A DNA stretch of 64,000 nt from Lepidostoma basale (GCA_022606425.2 JAHDVF020000904.1:1-64000), one strand, 5' to 3'. Numbered from the stretch's first letter, positions 12,177 through 22,103 are shown. Made by a program: numbers and translations. Notes: generated by a model from the letters alone, not told the origin.

Positions 12177-12450
12177 ATTCCAATAAAAAATATTTTAAAT
12201 TGGCAAACAATGTCATATTTGGAAAAAACATCAGCGCGAGCGAGACGATTACTCATGTCAACAGGCCAAAACCAACTGACGATTAATTTAATTTCTGAAT
12301 GTACGACTAATTGCTTGTCTCTTTGAGAAAAAGCGAGAGTGAGACGGAAAGAGCGTGAATAATACAATCAAATATTGTTTACTATTTACACTTCAAAAAC
12401 TTCAATTTCCGAAATACTGCTATATCATTTGAGTGTACTCGTATTGTTAA
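12177..12450. other. Spacer before duplicated unit A
   Basis: No recognised element. The minus ORF at 12116-12367 crosses the J tail and is not credible. Confidence 0.4.
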
Positions 12451-12967
12451 ATGTATTTGGAATTTTCTATAAAATACCAATTTTGTGCCAAATTAGTACT
12501 TATTTTATACTTTGGTATGAAGCACTTATGTAACTAGCACCGCGACTTTATTAAAATAGTTTAAAACACTTGTGTACTTTGTTTTTACTACATTTTATTT
12601 TGTCTGAACTTCGTAAGTTCCAAAAACAAACTGAGTTTGTCTTCAAAGGTGTCTTTGAGAGCAGATGAAGTTCGGGAAAACTAAGTCACTTATTTACCAT
12701 CACGCCTTTTCTCCGATGGGATAGACAGAAATAATGGACCGCCACACTCTTATTTCATTTGTCACAAATGTTAGAAAATTTTGGTAACGTCACTGTAATA
12801 CAAACTGAGTAATTTATATTTTATAAATACCGTGACGTCAAAACCCTCATGTTGCTTGTCAACATTTAATGTCAGGCTGCGATTTATGTGTAATCTAAAA
12901 ATATAAATAATGTTCGTTTTATATGAAAAGACAGAGAAGATTTTGAACTTCTTATTTATCTTGAGAT

Positions 12968-13032
12968 AAACCTGGACTCTGAAAGTGAACATAATGAACC
13001 GGTTGGAAGCGTTCGAGATGTGGATATACTGC
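12968..13032 (+). pseudogene. RTE-a sliver (unit A)
   Basis: It encodes TWTLKVNIMNRLEAFEMWIY, the same block as the copy at 44531, then diverges abruptly. The unit B counterpart is at 19327-19391. Confidence 0.65.
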
Positions 13033-13454
13033 ATTCATTTCATATTCTATGATTAAGCATTGAATTATTTTTATTTTGTTGAGTTAAAAATAACTCAGTA
13101 CCAAATAGGTTATAAAGAGAAAATTGAATTATTATTAAGATTATAAATAAATTTAAATCACATAAACTTAAAATGCTTGTTTGGATACCAAATGAGCCAT
13201 GCGGGAGTTGTTGATCCAAGGGGCGTGGGCGAACAATGGGTGGCGTATAGGAATACATATTCAACCGGCAAATGGAAAATCCTGTTTTGGGCGCTTCGTT
13301 TATTCCTGTAAAAGGGTTCCAAATAAAACATCGGTTTTGAACAAATAAACACAGGCGACCAGAAATACACTGTTCAATACTTTGAAGAAATCAAAATACA
13401 TGAAACAAAATGAATATTTTGATGAAACTTCACCTTGCAGTACTATTAAAATAC

Positions 13455-13862
13455 TAATTCTTCTTCTTCTTCCTCAGCCTATTCCAGTCCACTCCTGGAC
13501 AGAGGTCTCCTCCATTCGCTTCCATGTCACTCTGTTCTGTGCAGACTGCATCCAGGTTATTCCGACGTGTCTGTTCAGATCATCCTTCCACCGTAGTTGC
13601 GGTCGTACTGCACTTACGTATCCAAGTCAGCAGTCTTCTTGTCCACTTTTCATCTGAACTTCTGGCTACGTGACCTGCCCATTACCATTTTAGAGTCGCC
13701 ACCCGGTGGATGATGTCAGTGACCTTTGTTTTTTCTCTCACCGTATCGTTTCTGACTCTGTCTCTTAGGCTTATTCCTAACATGGCTCTTTCCATGGCTC
13801 TTTGGGTCATTCGTAGTTTCTCCAAACAAAGTGCCGAGAAACTACGGGAAATACTAATTAAA
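13455..13862 (-). pseudogene. RTE-c LINE C-terminal fragment (unit A)
   Basis: The minus strand encodes LRMTQRAMERAMLGISLRDR, then VTDIIHRVATLKW and, in other frames, QLRWKDDLNRHVGITWMQSA and QDRVTWKR. This is the well-known C-terminal block of RTE-type elements, where RAMERAMLGISLRDR precedes a WAGH block and a GRPxxRWxDD block. The 3' end has a TTCTTCTTCTTC complement tail at 13459-13470. A deletion of about 20 bp relative to unit B breaks the frame. Confidence 0.8.
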
Positions 13863-13921
13863 AGAATCAAAACATCATTTTTCTAGAAGTTTCATTACAT
13901 TTTATGATATGTGTCAGTTTA

Positions 13922-14220
13922 GGGTATCCTTCACGGTAGTTGCGGTCGCACTTTGTAGTTCATAGTACCCAAATACTCAGTCGTTTTGTCCAATTGTCGT
14001 CCGAACTTCTGCCTATGTGACCCGCTCTTTGCCATTTTAGTGTCGGTATGCAGTGGATGACGTCAGTGATCTTTGTTTTTTCTATCACCGTATCGTTTCT
14101 GACTCTGTTTCTAAGGCTTATTTCTAGCATGGCTCTCATCTCTCGCAGTTTTTCGGTACTTTGTTTGGACAATGTTTCAGTTTCGAGGCCATAAGTGCCA
14201 ACCGGTGGCATTGTAGGCAT
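13922..14220 (-). pseudogene. Second RTE-c fragment (unit A)
   Basis: The minus ORF 13960-14220 reads YGLETETLSKQSTEKLREMR, AMLEISLRNRVRNDTV, KITDVIHCIPTLKWQRAGHI. It is a second, differently diverged copy of the same block as 13455-13862, separated by a scrap of P-family sequence. Only its 3' part (20285-20412) survives in unit B. Confidence 0.75.
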
Positions 14221-14224
14221 AAGT

Positions 14225-14335
14225 GATAATTTTAATTGACATTATCACATTTCATAGTGCTTTAGTAAGGCGAAACATTTCATTCCCATAAAACATAATA
14301 CATTTTCTAGAAACAGACGTTTTCATTCGTATTAG
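14225..14335 (+). repeat. P-family arm, single (GAAACATTTC type)
   Basis: TAGTAAGGCGAAACATTTCA, then TTCCCATAAAACATAATA, TTTCTAGAAACAGACGTTTT and CATTCGTATTA. This matches the P arms at 34390, 35083, 36125 and 48260. The ribozyme core is degenerate. Confidence 0.5.
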
Positions 14336-14359
14336 TTCTTCCTGTATTATAATATTTAT

Positions 14360-14465
14360 ATCCATAATAATAATAATATAATAATAATAAATTGGATAAT
14401 TTATAAAGCGCCATTTTTATGAATTGCTCATCTCAAGGGCGCTGAATATTTTTGATCTATGCGGC
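14360..14465 (+). repeat. Interspersed repeat with AAT-rich head
   Basis: An AATAATA run followed by TTGGATAATTTATAAAGCGC, then CATTTTTATGAATTGCTCAT and AAGGGCGCTG. The same sequence recurs at 25125-25222. Probably the end of an unclassified element; only two copies here. Confidence 0.55.
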
Positions 14466-14689
14466 ACTGTTGTAAGATTATCGTAAAAGGCCGCCGATTT
14501 AACTCGTGTTTGGTTTGTATGTTTTTTTTTCTTACTTATTATATTGTAGTCAATTTTTTTAAATTGCATTAGGTTTATAATACAAAAAAGCTGTTAAATT
14601 TACTTATTTATACCCAAGACATCTTCACCTGACGCCAGTTGTAAATAAACGAAATACTTGTATATAAGATTGGTATTTACCACTGAAGA

Positions 14690-15115
14690 AAATGTTCGGC
14701 CGGAAAAAGGATTCGTTTCCAGACCATTTGTGAACCAAATTTACGTTATAGTCAATAGAAATAAACGCTATGTGGCTTACAGAAAATAAACGCACGAATT
14801 TCAAATAGCGTTTTTAAGATAGTGTCTTTCACTCCTTTCGGTCTCATAAATTATTTAACTCCTTTCGGCGGAAATAAAATACGCCAACGATATTGAATTA
14901 AGATTTTATCGGATTTTTCTAGAAGTTTTATTGTATTTTACGGTATTGGTATATTTTGCCGTGCTAAGGCATAACCAACTGTCATGATAGTGCTTTGTAT
15001 ATATTTAATAAACTTTTTCCACTTTTGTCTTTATTTAGACAGCGAGTCTGGCGAAACCGGTCGGTGTCTAAATAAAGACAAAAGTGGAAGTAGTTAAAAA
15101 ACATCGTTTTATTTA
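14690..15115 (+). repeat. P-family remnants including a strong hairpin
   Basis: Several P scraps: ACTGAAGAAAATGTTCGGCC at 14693 with no good GAAAC partner; TTTCTAGAAGTTTTATTGTA near 14917; and a hairpin at 15019-15087. The hairpin has 23-bp perfect arms from CCACTTTTGTCTTTATTTAG, its loop contains GGCGAAACCGGTC, and it leads into TGGAAGTAGTT. All fall within the stretch missing from unit B. Confidence 0.5.
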
Positions 15116-15570
15116 ATTATTATTGAGAATGAACTGCCATCGAGAGATTTCAGTAAAATCATTTGATTATCTGAAAAATGCAAATTAAAAAATCTTGTTA
15201 AATTTCTGTGCCATAAATATTCGTATAAGACTAAGACTCAATTCTCCTGGCATATAGAGGAACTGCTTTTATAATTTATCCACTTACGTCTGATGGAAAC
15301 ATTGTTGAAATGGATAGTTTGTGCGGGTTTATAACTGTGTAGTCTCGAGTATTCATTTAATTCAGAACATGGGCAGATGTAGTATAGGCAACATTTACGT
15401 TAACAAAGTTTTCCTTTATATGTTTTTTTATTCCTTACGAAAAAAACTGAGTTTATAATAAGAGGTTTTCGGTTTTCAGTAGAATCTTTTTAAAATTTAT
15501 TCAGATGGGTTAATACATGAATTTACAATGTATGGTATATAACGCAATAACAACAACAACAAAAACAAAC
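15116..15570. other. Unit A interval without recognised gene
   Basis: Contains both ends of sequence deleted in unit B (breakpoints at 15340 and about 15440-15491) and an AAC-rich microsatellite at 15548-15566. No gene seen. Confidence 0.45.
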
Positions 15571-16052
15571 CATACGCCGTTTCCCCGTAGGGGTAGGCAG
15601 AGAGAATGGACCGCCACACTACTCTATCCTGGCACACCTCTCTAGCTTCCTCCACATTGATACAACGAGTCATACACGCACGTCGATTCTTCCGAGTTTT
15701 AACATGACCAACCTTTAAAATTTGATTATGCCAGGTTTTCTTCGGTCTGCGTCGATTCCGTACTCCATTAACATCATTAATGACTATTTTAAATATCCTT
15801 TATTCATCCATGCGCTACATATGTCCGAACCAACGCAGCGATCATTTCATAATTTTGTTCATAATACCTTCTTTCGCTCTGCATTCCTATCTTATATCAG
15901 TATTTGAGATTCTGTTGTATATCGTTCTACCACACAAACGTCTTAGGGCCTCATCTCTACCGCATTTATTCTGCTCTCATCCTACTTCTGCCAATTCCAT
16001 GCTTCACTTCCATACATTAGGGTTGGGATCAGAACTCCATTGTGAACGGCTG
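15571..16052 (-). pseudogene. T-family LINE 3' fragment (unit A)
   Basis: On the minus strand it runs from AVHNGVLIPTLMYGSEAW-like sequence, through the RWFGHMERMDE block and GRRRPKKTW, to the SAYPYGETAYG-like end. The TTAG tail is lost; an AAC-rich stretch lies there instead. The counterpart is 20587-21071. Frameshifts interrupt it in both units, so it predates the duplication. Confidence 0.8.
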
Positions 16053-16124
16053 TTTTATTATAATGATTATTATTATTTTGTTGAATCGCTCTTTGCATAA
16101 TGACAGTATGAGCCAAATCGATAT

Positions 16125-16318
16125 ATTGGGGAATTATAGCTATCATAGTGATTATCGTGACATGTGATAGGTAGCTTATTTATCGCCATTTTATTGTCAC
16201 GTGAAATCTACACCAGACCAAAGACAGGGTGACAATTATATTTCCCTTGCCGGGAATCGAACCCGGAACTTTCGGGGTGGTAGTCAATGCACTTACCACT
16301 CGGCCACGAAAGTTCGCT
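16125..16318 (-). mobile_element. SINE1, tRNA-derived (unit A)
   Basis: Minus strand: A box TGGCCGAGTGGT (16306-16295) and B box GGTTCGATTCC (16263-16253), an internal RNA polymerase III promoter of the form found in tRNA(Ser/Leu)-like genes. A body with CACCCTGTCTTTGGTCTGG follows, then GTGACAATAAAATGGCGATA and TATCACATGTCACGATAATC. It is too long and unstructured past the B box to be a functional tRNA. Its unit B twin is at 21140. Confidence 0.85.
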
Positions 16319-16479
16319 GTCATTGATAAATTCTGGTTTCCAATAACTATTTTTAAAGCTCCATTCACTACTCACAAACACATAAAGCTAATATATTTTT
16401 TAATATTTTTATCTATAATTTGAATAATTTCATCAATATTATTTTTAAGTTCTTGCTGGTTAAGTGCCTAATTACAGCT

Positions 16480-16923
16480 AATTTAAAAAACGGTGGATAC
16501 GTGTAACATAAATTAAATAAACACAAAAGTCCGGATCGTCCATGTCAACATGTGCAACATCGAAAAAACATAATGTGTTATTACATTATGTGCTAAATTA
16601 AAAACAGTGGATACGTGGAACATAAATTTAATAGACAAAATGTGCACCATCTAAAAAGAACATTTTGTGTTAAATTATTTTTATTTTGTTATTTTATTTT
16701 ATATCATTGTGTTTTAGATTTATTTTGTGAGTGTTGGACGATCCAAGTGTGCGCGGGAGATGCCTATTGGTGGCGATGAGGTTCGCAACCCATCACACCG
16801 CGTCTCCCGCGGGGCGAAAAGAGAAGGATGGAGTGCCGCATCAGTAAAAGTGTGACAGTCCATTATTTCTGCCTACCCTTTCGGGGAGACGGCGTGATGG
16901 TTAGTTAGTTAGTTAGTTAGTTA
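16480..16923 (+). mobile_element. S element, long form with two 5' units (unit A)
   Basis: Two related AT-rich 5' units begin with GGTGGATACGTGTAACATAA (about 16492) and AGTGGATACGTGGAACATAA (about 16607), both followed by ATGTGCA-CATC and AACAT..TGTGTTA motifs. Then come GCGCGGGAGATGCCTATTGG, the GGTGGCGATGAGGTTCGCAA core and the 3' end TTTCGGGGAGACGGCGTGAT with a (TTAG)n tail. The GGTTCGCAACCC segment resembles a B box with one change. No ORF. Confidence 0.8.
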
Positions 16924-17039
16924 TATAATAAGATAAACGAACAGCGCATCCTACGTCTAGACTGATGATGATGATTCAAAATGGGTGTCATATTTCTGTA
17001 CTTCCTCAAATAAATCCATTAGTAAAACTGCTAGGAATA

Positions 17040-17545
17040 TAACGACAGCGTATTGTTACTCAAGTTCGGGTGCGAAAACCACCACGAAATGTAGCAATTT
17101 AGATGTTTAAGTACGTCTTGACCCAGAACACTATATTCCAGAAAACTTATGGGTATAAAAGCTGAGAACGAATTGTGAAACGTTACGACGCTATTCTCAG
17201 ACAGACTTCAATAAAAGTCGAAGAGTTTTCGCTTGAATCATCTAGCTCCAAATTAACACCGTATCTAGCCGTTGCGATTACTTTGACAGGCTATTCCGCT
17301 TTCACGTTCCGCTTACTCCTTAGAATCAAACTTCGCTCTATTTACACTTTTACGTGAGTTGTCAGATCCGGTTTCTGATGTCCGTTCAATGTCACCATCG
17401 ATTGATCGAACGTTTTCTTGAGCGTAAATTTGAAATACGCTAGAGTGTTTGTGACTGGTTTTGTTCATTAAACAATTCGAGTAAATTGAGAAAACTCTTG
17501 TAAATACATTTTTTTTAAATAATTCTCTAAACAATAAATACATAT
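17040..17545. other. Unclassified, more complex sequence (unit A)
   Basis: This block is GC-richer and less repetitive than its surroundings. It contains a 76-residue minus ORF (17313-17543) and a 60-residue plus ORF (17175-17357), neither with motifs I recognise. TATAAAAG at 17155-17162 resembles a TATA box. Unit B has the same block, with the minus ORF disturbed by a homopolymer change. It could be an LTR or old coding remnant; unresolved. Confidence 0.35.
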
Positions 17546-17689
17546 TTTTTTAGGTGGACTTGTATCACGAATATCTTATTTATATTTAAGTTTAAAATGT
17601 TTTGTTTTTTTGAATGTATACAAATACTTGCAGACAAATACTGGATAAAAACTGGTCAAAGTTAAAAGCATATAAAAATTGGAGAGTTT

Positions 17690-18035
17690 TCTACAGGCGT
17701 TGTCTAGTAATGTGTGATAGGTAATTGGGTTGATAGCCTTTCACATTACATTAATAAACATTTTCTCCTTAATGCTTACATCTAGTCTCAATAGATGGCG
17801 CTAGTGTAGATTGAACTAAAATATGTGAAATGTTTCTCAACATGGTAGCATACTCGTATATACAACTTTCAGTCAGACGTGGTGTTCGTAAGAAGGGCGG
17901 AATAGGGAATGTTGTATTACATAAAGCGATCGCTCAACCCAACCAATGACAGGTCATTAGTCCAGTAAACGCCTCGACCACCATATTCTGTTTCCAAATA
18001 ATTTATATCTTCGTCTCTTTTGAGATACAATTAAT
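17690..18035 (+). repeat. U repeat (unit A)
   Basis: A repeat of about 330 bp with landmarks TAGCCTTTCACATTACATTA, AATAGATGGCGCTAGTGTAG, GAATGTTGTATTACATAAAG, CCAATGACAGGTCATTAGTC and CCACCATATTCTGTTTCCAA. It ends at TCTTCGTCTCTTTTGAGATA. Other copies: 23390, 50913 (inverted) and 59225. No tRNA boxes or coding potential; class unknown. Confidence 0.7.
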
Positions 18036-18109
18036 TTTTTAAATATTTATTAAAAAGATTATAAAATTGTTTTCGTTGCTCAGTAGGTCATACGTGCTTT
18101 ATATTAAAC

Positions 18110-18482
18110 AAACTAACAAGCTAACCATCATGCCGTCTCTCCGAAACAATGGCGATACCCCCATTGAAGTCCAGAAGCCCGGCTTGCGTAAGAAATTTTG
18201 AATCAAAACCCCCAAATCTAAGTAATCATCACCCCGCGTAAACCAAAAACCCACCAAATCACCTTCCAACAATGTTCCCAGCAGACGTAAGTGGAATAGC
18301 CAAAAGAGCTGAACGTCTGTAAGCCAGAAGAGGCTTTGATTTTCCGAGAGAGGAGTACCGCCACTGCTCCGAAGGGGTAGGCAGAAATAATGGGACCATT
18401 TAACCGATGCGGCACTCCATCCTTCGCTTTTTTGCCGCCACGGGAGACGTGGTGTGATGGGTGGCGAACCTCATCGCCACAT
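18110..18482 (-). mobile_element. S element, short form, split by a hAT-like insertion
   Basis: The plus strand starts AACTAACAAGCTAACCATCA (complement of the tail), is interrupted at 18147-18366, and resumes at CTCCGAAGGGGTAGGCAGAA through CGATGCGGCACTCCATCCTT to GCGAACCTCATCGCCAC. Its 5' end coincides with that of the other short copies (21419, 29729, 54122). The unit B counterpart stops at the interruption point. Confidence 0.75.
18147..18366. mobile_element. hAT-like MITE, 220 bp, 8-bp target duplication
   Basis: The ends are CAATGGCGATAC and GTACCGCCACTG, imperfect inverted repeats (10 of 12 complementary; the right end reads inward as CAGTGGCGGTAC, like hAT termini). Flanks are CTCCGAAA (18139-18146) and CTCCGAAG (18367-18374), an 8-bp duplication with one difference, as expected for hAT. 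It sits inside an S element, which fixes its limits. No transposase ORF. Confidence 0.7.
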
Positions 18483-18809
18483 GTGCTTCATTGATTTGAT
18501 AAAAAAAATGTACCTATCGTTGAATGTTATCATTTTAAAATCAATAGATAACTTATTATAAAATGTGTTTTTCATTTGATACGTTTCATTTTATTGTATC
18601 GCCTACAACATAGGTTTTCAAAGAGGGCGATACCGCCCCCTACTGGGTGATGGAGCTTTTAATGGGGACGGTAACGTGTATGGAAGTAAATGGGGGCGTT
18701 GAGTTTTTTATCTGAGGGAATGTATTTTAATAAATAATAATGAAACACTTGAATATGTCATTTTCAAGAATAAACAATTTAAGAAACTATCTAAATATTT
18801 ACATGTTAT
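18483..18809. other. Spacer between duplicated units
   Basis: AT-rich sequence with a GC-richer island at 18615-18690 reading GAGGGCGATACCGCCCCCTA, reminiscent of the ends of some hAT-type repeats. A related string lies near 43515. Not enough to call an element. Confidence 0.3.
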
Positions 18810-19326
18810 ATGTATTTGGAATTTTCTATAAAATACTCATTTTGTGCCAAATTGGTACTTATTTTATACTTTGGTATGAAGCACTTATGTAACTAGCGAC
18901 GCGACTTTATTAAAATAGTTTAAAACACTTGTGTACTTTGTTTTTACTACATTTTCTTTTGTCTGAACTTCGTAAGTTCCAAAAACAAACTGAGTTTGTC
19001 TTCAAATGTGTCTTTGAGAGCAGATGAAGTTCGAGAAAACTAATTCACTTATTTACCATCACGCCTTTTCTCCGATGGGATAGGCAGAAATGATGGACCG
19101 CCACACTCTTATTTCATTTGTCACAAATGTTAGAAAATTTTGGTAACGTCACTGTTATACAAACTGAGTAATTTATATTTTATAAATACCGTGACGTCAA
19201 AACCCTCATGTTGCTTGTCAACATTTAATGTCAGGCTGCGATTTATGTGTAATCTAACAATATAAATTAAGTTCGTTTTATATGAAAAGACAGAGAAGAT
19301 TTTGAACTTCTTATTTATCTTGAGAT

Positions 19327-19391
19327 AAACCTGGACTCTGAAAGTGAACGTAATGAACCGGTTGGAAGCGTTCGAGATGTGGATATACTGC
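19327..19391 (+). pseudogene. RTE-a sliver (unit B)
   Basis: Counterpart of 12968-13032, with the same TWTLKVNVMNRLEAFEMWIY reading and the same abrupt end, so the truncation predates the duplication. Confidence 0.65.
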
Positions 19392-19814
19392 ATTCATTTC
19401 ATATTCTATGATTAAGCATTGAATTATTTTTATTTTGTTGAGTTAAAAATAACTCAGTACCAAATAGGTTATAAAGAGAAAATTGAATTATTATTAAGAT
19501 TATAAATAAATTTAAATCACATAAACTTAAAAGACTTGTTTGGATACCAAATGAGCCATGCGGGAGTTGTTGATCCAAGGGGCGTAGGCGGACAATGGGT
19601 GGCGTATAGGAATACATATTCAACCGGCAAATGGAAAATCCTGTTTTGGGCGCTTCATTTATTCCTGTAAAAGAGTTCCAAATAAAACATCGGTTTTGAG
19701 CAAATAAACAAAGGCGACCAGAAATACATATTTAATCCCTTTGAAGAAATCAAAATACATGAAACAAAATGAATATTTTGATGAAACTTCACCTTGCAGT
19801 ACTATTGAAATACT

Positions 19815-20225
19815 AATTCTTCTTCTTCTTCCTCAGCCTATTCCAGTCCACTCCTGGACAGAGCTCCATTCGCTTCCACGTCACTCTGTCCTGTGCAGAC
19901 TGCATCCAGGTTATTCCGACGTGTCTGTTCAGATCATCCTTCCACCGTAGTTGCGGTCGTACTGCACTTCTTTTTGCCGTCCACGGTACGGTATCCAAGT
20001 CAGCAGTCTTCTTGTCCACTTTTCATCTGAACTTCTGGCTACGTGACCTGCCCATTAGCATTTTAGAGTCGCCACCCGGTGGATGAAGTCAGTGACCTTT
20101 GTTTTTTCTCTCACCGTATCGTTTCTGACTCTGTCTCTTAGGCTTATTCCTAACATGGCTCTTTCCATGGCTCTTTGGGTCATTCGTAGTTTCTCCAAAC
20201 AAAGTGCCGAGAAACTACGGGAAAT
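19815..20225 (-). pseudogene. RTE-c LINE C-terminal fragment (unit B)
   Basis: The better preserved of the pair at its 3' end. Minus ORF 19813-20019 reads PWTAKRSAVRPQLRWKDDLN, RHVGITWMQSAQDRVTWKRM and ends in a lysine run from the AAGAAG tail. It retains the roughly 20 bp missing in unit A. The upstream RAMERAMLGISLRDR block is present in another frame. Confidence 0.8.
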
Positions 20226-20284
20226 ACTAATTAAAAGAATGAAAACATAATTTTTCTAGAAGTTTCATTACATTTTATGATATG

Positions 20285-20412
20285 TGTCAGTTTAGGATAT
20301 TCTTCGCGGTAGTTGCGGTCACCCTTTGTAGTTCATAGTCCCCAAATACTCAGTCGTTTTGTCCAATTGTCATCCAAACTTCTGCCTATGTGACCCGCTC
20401 TTTACCATTTTA
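20285..20412 (-). pseudogene. Second RTE-c fragment, truncated (unit B)
   Basis: Matches 13922-14041 of unit A and then jumps, at TAGT, to sequence corresponding to 15340 of unit A. The missing part of the LINE fragment was removed by the 1302-bp deletion. Confidence 0.75.
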
Positions 20413-20586
20413 GTCTCGAGTATTCATTTAATTCAGAACATGGGCAGATGTAGTATAGGCAACATTTACGTTAACAAAGTTTGTCTTTATATGTTTTTTT
20501 ATTCCTTACGAAAATTTATTCAGATGGGTTAATACATGAATTTACAATGTATGGTATATAACGCAATAACAACAACAACAAAAACA

Positions 20587-21071
20587 AACCATACGCCGTT
20601 TCCCCGTAGGGGTAGGCAGAGAGAATGGACCGCCACACTACTCTATCCTGGCACACCTCTCTAGATTCCTCCACATTGATACAACGATTCATACACGCAC
20701 GTCGATTCTTCCGAGTTTTAACATGACCAACCTTTAAAATTTGATTATGCCAGGTTTTCTTCGGTCTGCGTCGATTCCGTACTCCATTTACATCATTAAT
20801 GACTATCTTAAATATCCTTTATTCATCCATGCGCTACATATGTCCGAACCAACGCAGCGATCATTTCATAATTTTGTTCATAAAACCTTCTTCCGCTCTA
20901 CATTCCTTTCTTTTATTAGCATTTGAGATACTGTCGTATATCGTCCTGCCACACGGACGTTTTAGGGACCTCATCTCTACCGCATTTATTCAGCTCTCAT
21001 CCTTCTTCTGCCAGTTCCATGCTTTACTGCCATACATTAGAGTTTGGACCAGAACTCCATTGTGAACGGCC
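20587..21071 (-). pseudogene. T-family LINE 3' fragment (unit B)
   Basis: Twin of 15571-16052 with the same architecture and shared decay, differing by scattered substitutions. Stops and frameshifts are shared between the units. Confidence 0.8.
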
Positions 21072-21139
21072 ATTATGATTATTATTATTTTGTTGAATCG
21101 CTCTTTGCATAATGACAGTATGAACCAAATCGTTATATA

Positions 21140-21335
21140 GGGGAACTATAGCTATCATAGTGACTCTCGTGACATGTGATAGTAAGCTAATCTTTCGCCG
21201 TTTTATTGTCACGTGAAATCTATACCAGACCAAAGACAGTGTGACAATCACACTGCCCTCGCCGGGAATCAAATTCGGAACCTTCGGGGTGGCAGTCAAT
21301 GCACTTACCACTCGGCCACGAAGGTTCGCTTTCAT
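21140..21335 (-). mobile_element. SINE1, tRNA-derived (unit B)
   Basis: Twin of the 16125 copy. The A box TGGCCGAGTGGTAAGTGC is intact on the minus strand. The B box reads GAATTTGATTCC, decayed relative to unit A, so this copy probably cannot be transcribed by Pol III. Confidence 0.8.
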
Positions 21336-21418
21336 TGATAAATTCTGGTTTCCAATAACTATTTTTAAAGCTCCATTCTCTGCTCACAAACGCATAAAGC
21401 TAATATATTTTTTTTTTT

Positions 21419-21564
21419 GGTGGCGATGAGGTTCGCAACCCATCACACCGCGTCTCCCGCGGGGCGAAAAGAGAAGGATGGAGTGCCGCATCAGTAAAAG
21501 TGTGACAGTCCATTCTTTCTGCCTACCCTTTCGGGGAGACGGCGTGATGGTTAGTTAGTTAGTT
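21419..21564 (+). mobile_element. S element, short form, post-duplication insertion
   Basis: About 146 bp beginning GGTGGCGATGAGGTTCGCAA and ending GGCGTGATGGTTAGTTAGTT. Unit A has the uninterrupted site (AATATATTTTTTAATATTTT at about 16391). The insertion is preceded by about five extra T residues. No target duplication is distinguishable from the T run. The empty site proves that the short form is a complete mobile unit. Confidence 0.9.
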
Positions 21565-21644
21565 AATATTTTTATCTATAATTTGAAGAATTTCTTCAAT
21601 ATTATTTTTAAGTTCTTGCTGGTTAAGTGCCTAATTACAGCTAA

Positions 21645-22103
21645 TTTAAAAAACGGTGGATACGTGTAACATAAATTAAATAAACACAAAAGTCCGGATC
21701 GTCCATGTCAACATGTGCAACATCGAAAAAACATAATGTGTTATTACATTATGTGCTAAATTAAAAACAGTGGATACGTGGAACATAAACTTAATAGACA
21801 AAATGTGCACCATCTAAAAAGAACATTTTGTGTTAAATTATTTTTATTTTGTTATTTTATTTTATATCATTGTGTTTTATATTATTTGTTTTAGATTTAT
21901 TTTGTGGGTGTTGGACGATCGAAGTGTGCGCGGGAGATGCCTATTGGTGGCGATGAGGTTCGCAACCCATCACACCGCGTCTCCCGCGGGGCAAAAAGAG
22001 AAGGATGGAGTGCCGCATCAGTAAAAGTGTGACAGTCCATTATTTCTGCCTACCCTTTCGGGGAGACGGCGTGATGGTTAGTTAGTTAGTTAGTTAGTTA
22101 TAT
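21645..22103 (+). mobile_element. S element, long form (unit B)
   Basis: Twin of the 16480 copy with both 5' units, the core and the T-like 3' end with a (TTAG)n tail. It has a small insertion (TATTATTTG) upstream of the core relative to unit A. The 64-residue ORF over it is a shadow. Confidence 0.8.

Larger units (their letters stand above)
12451..18146 (+). repeat. Segmental duplication, unit A
   Basis: A direct repeat of about 5.7 kb whose order of sequences matches unit B (18810-23961): the ATGTATTTGGAATTTTCTAT start, RTE-a sliver, RTE-c fragments, T copy, SINE1, long S, the 17040-17545 block, the U repeat and the end CCATCATGCCGTCTCTCCGA. By eye the units are mostly well above 90% identical outside indels. 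Unit A retains 1302 bp (14038-15339) and 52 bp (about 15440-15491) absent from B. B carries an S, a T and a 108-bp repeat absent from A. Confidence 0.9.

Noticed and set aside
14693..14725. CTGAAGA followed by GTTCGGCCGGAAAAAGG as a hammerhead
   Set aside because: No acceptable stem II and no GAAAC plus cleavage triplet; at best a distant relic.
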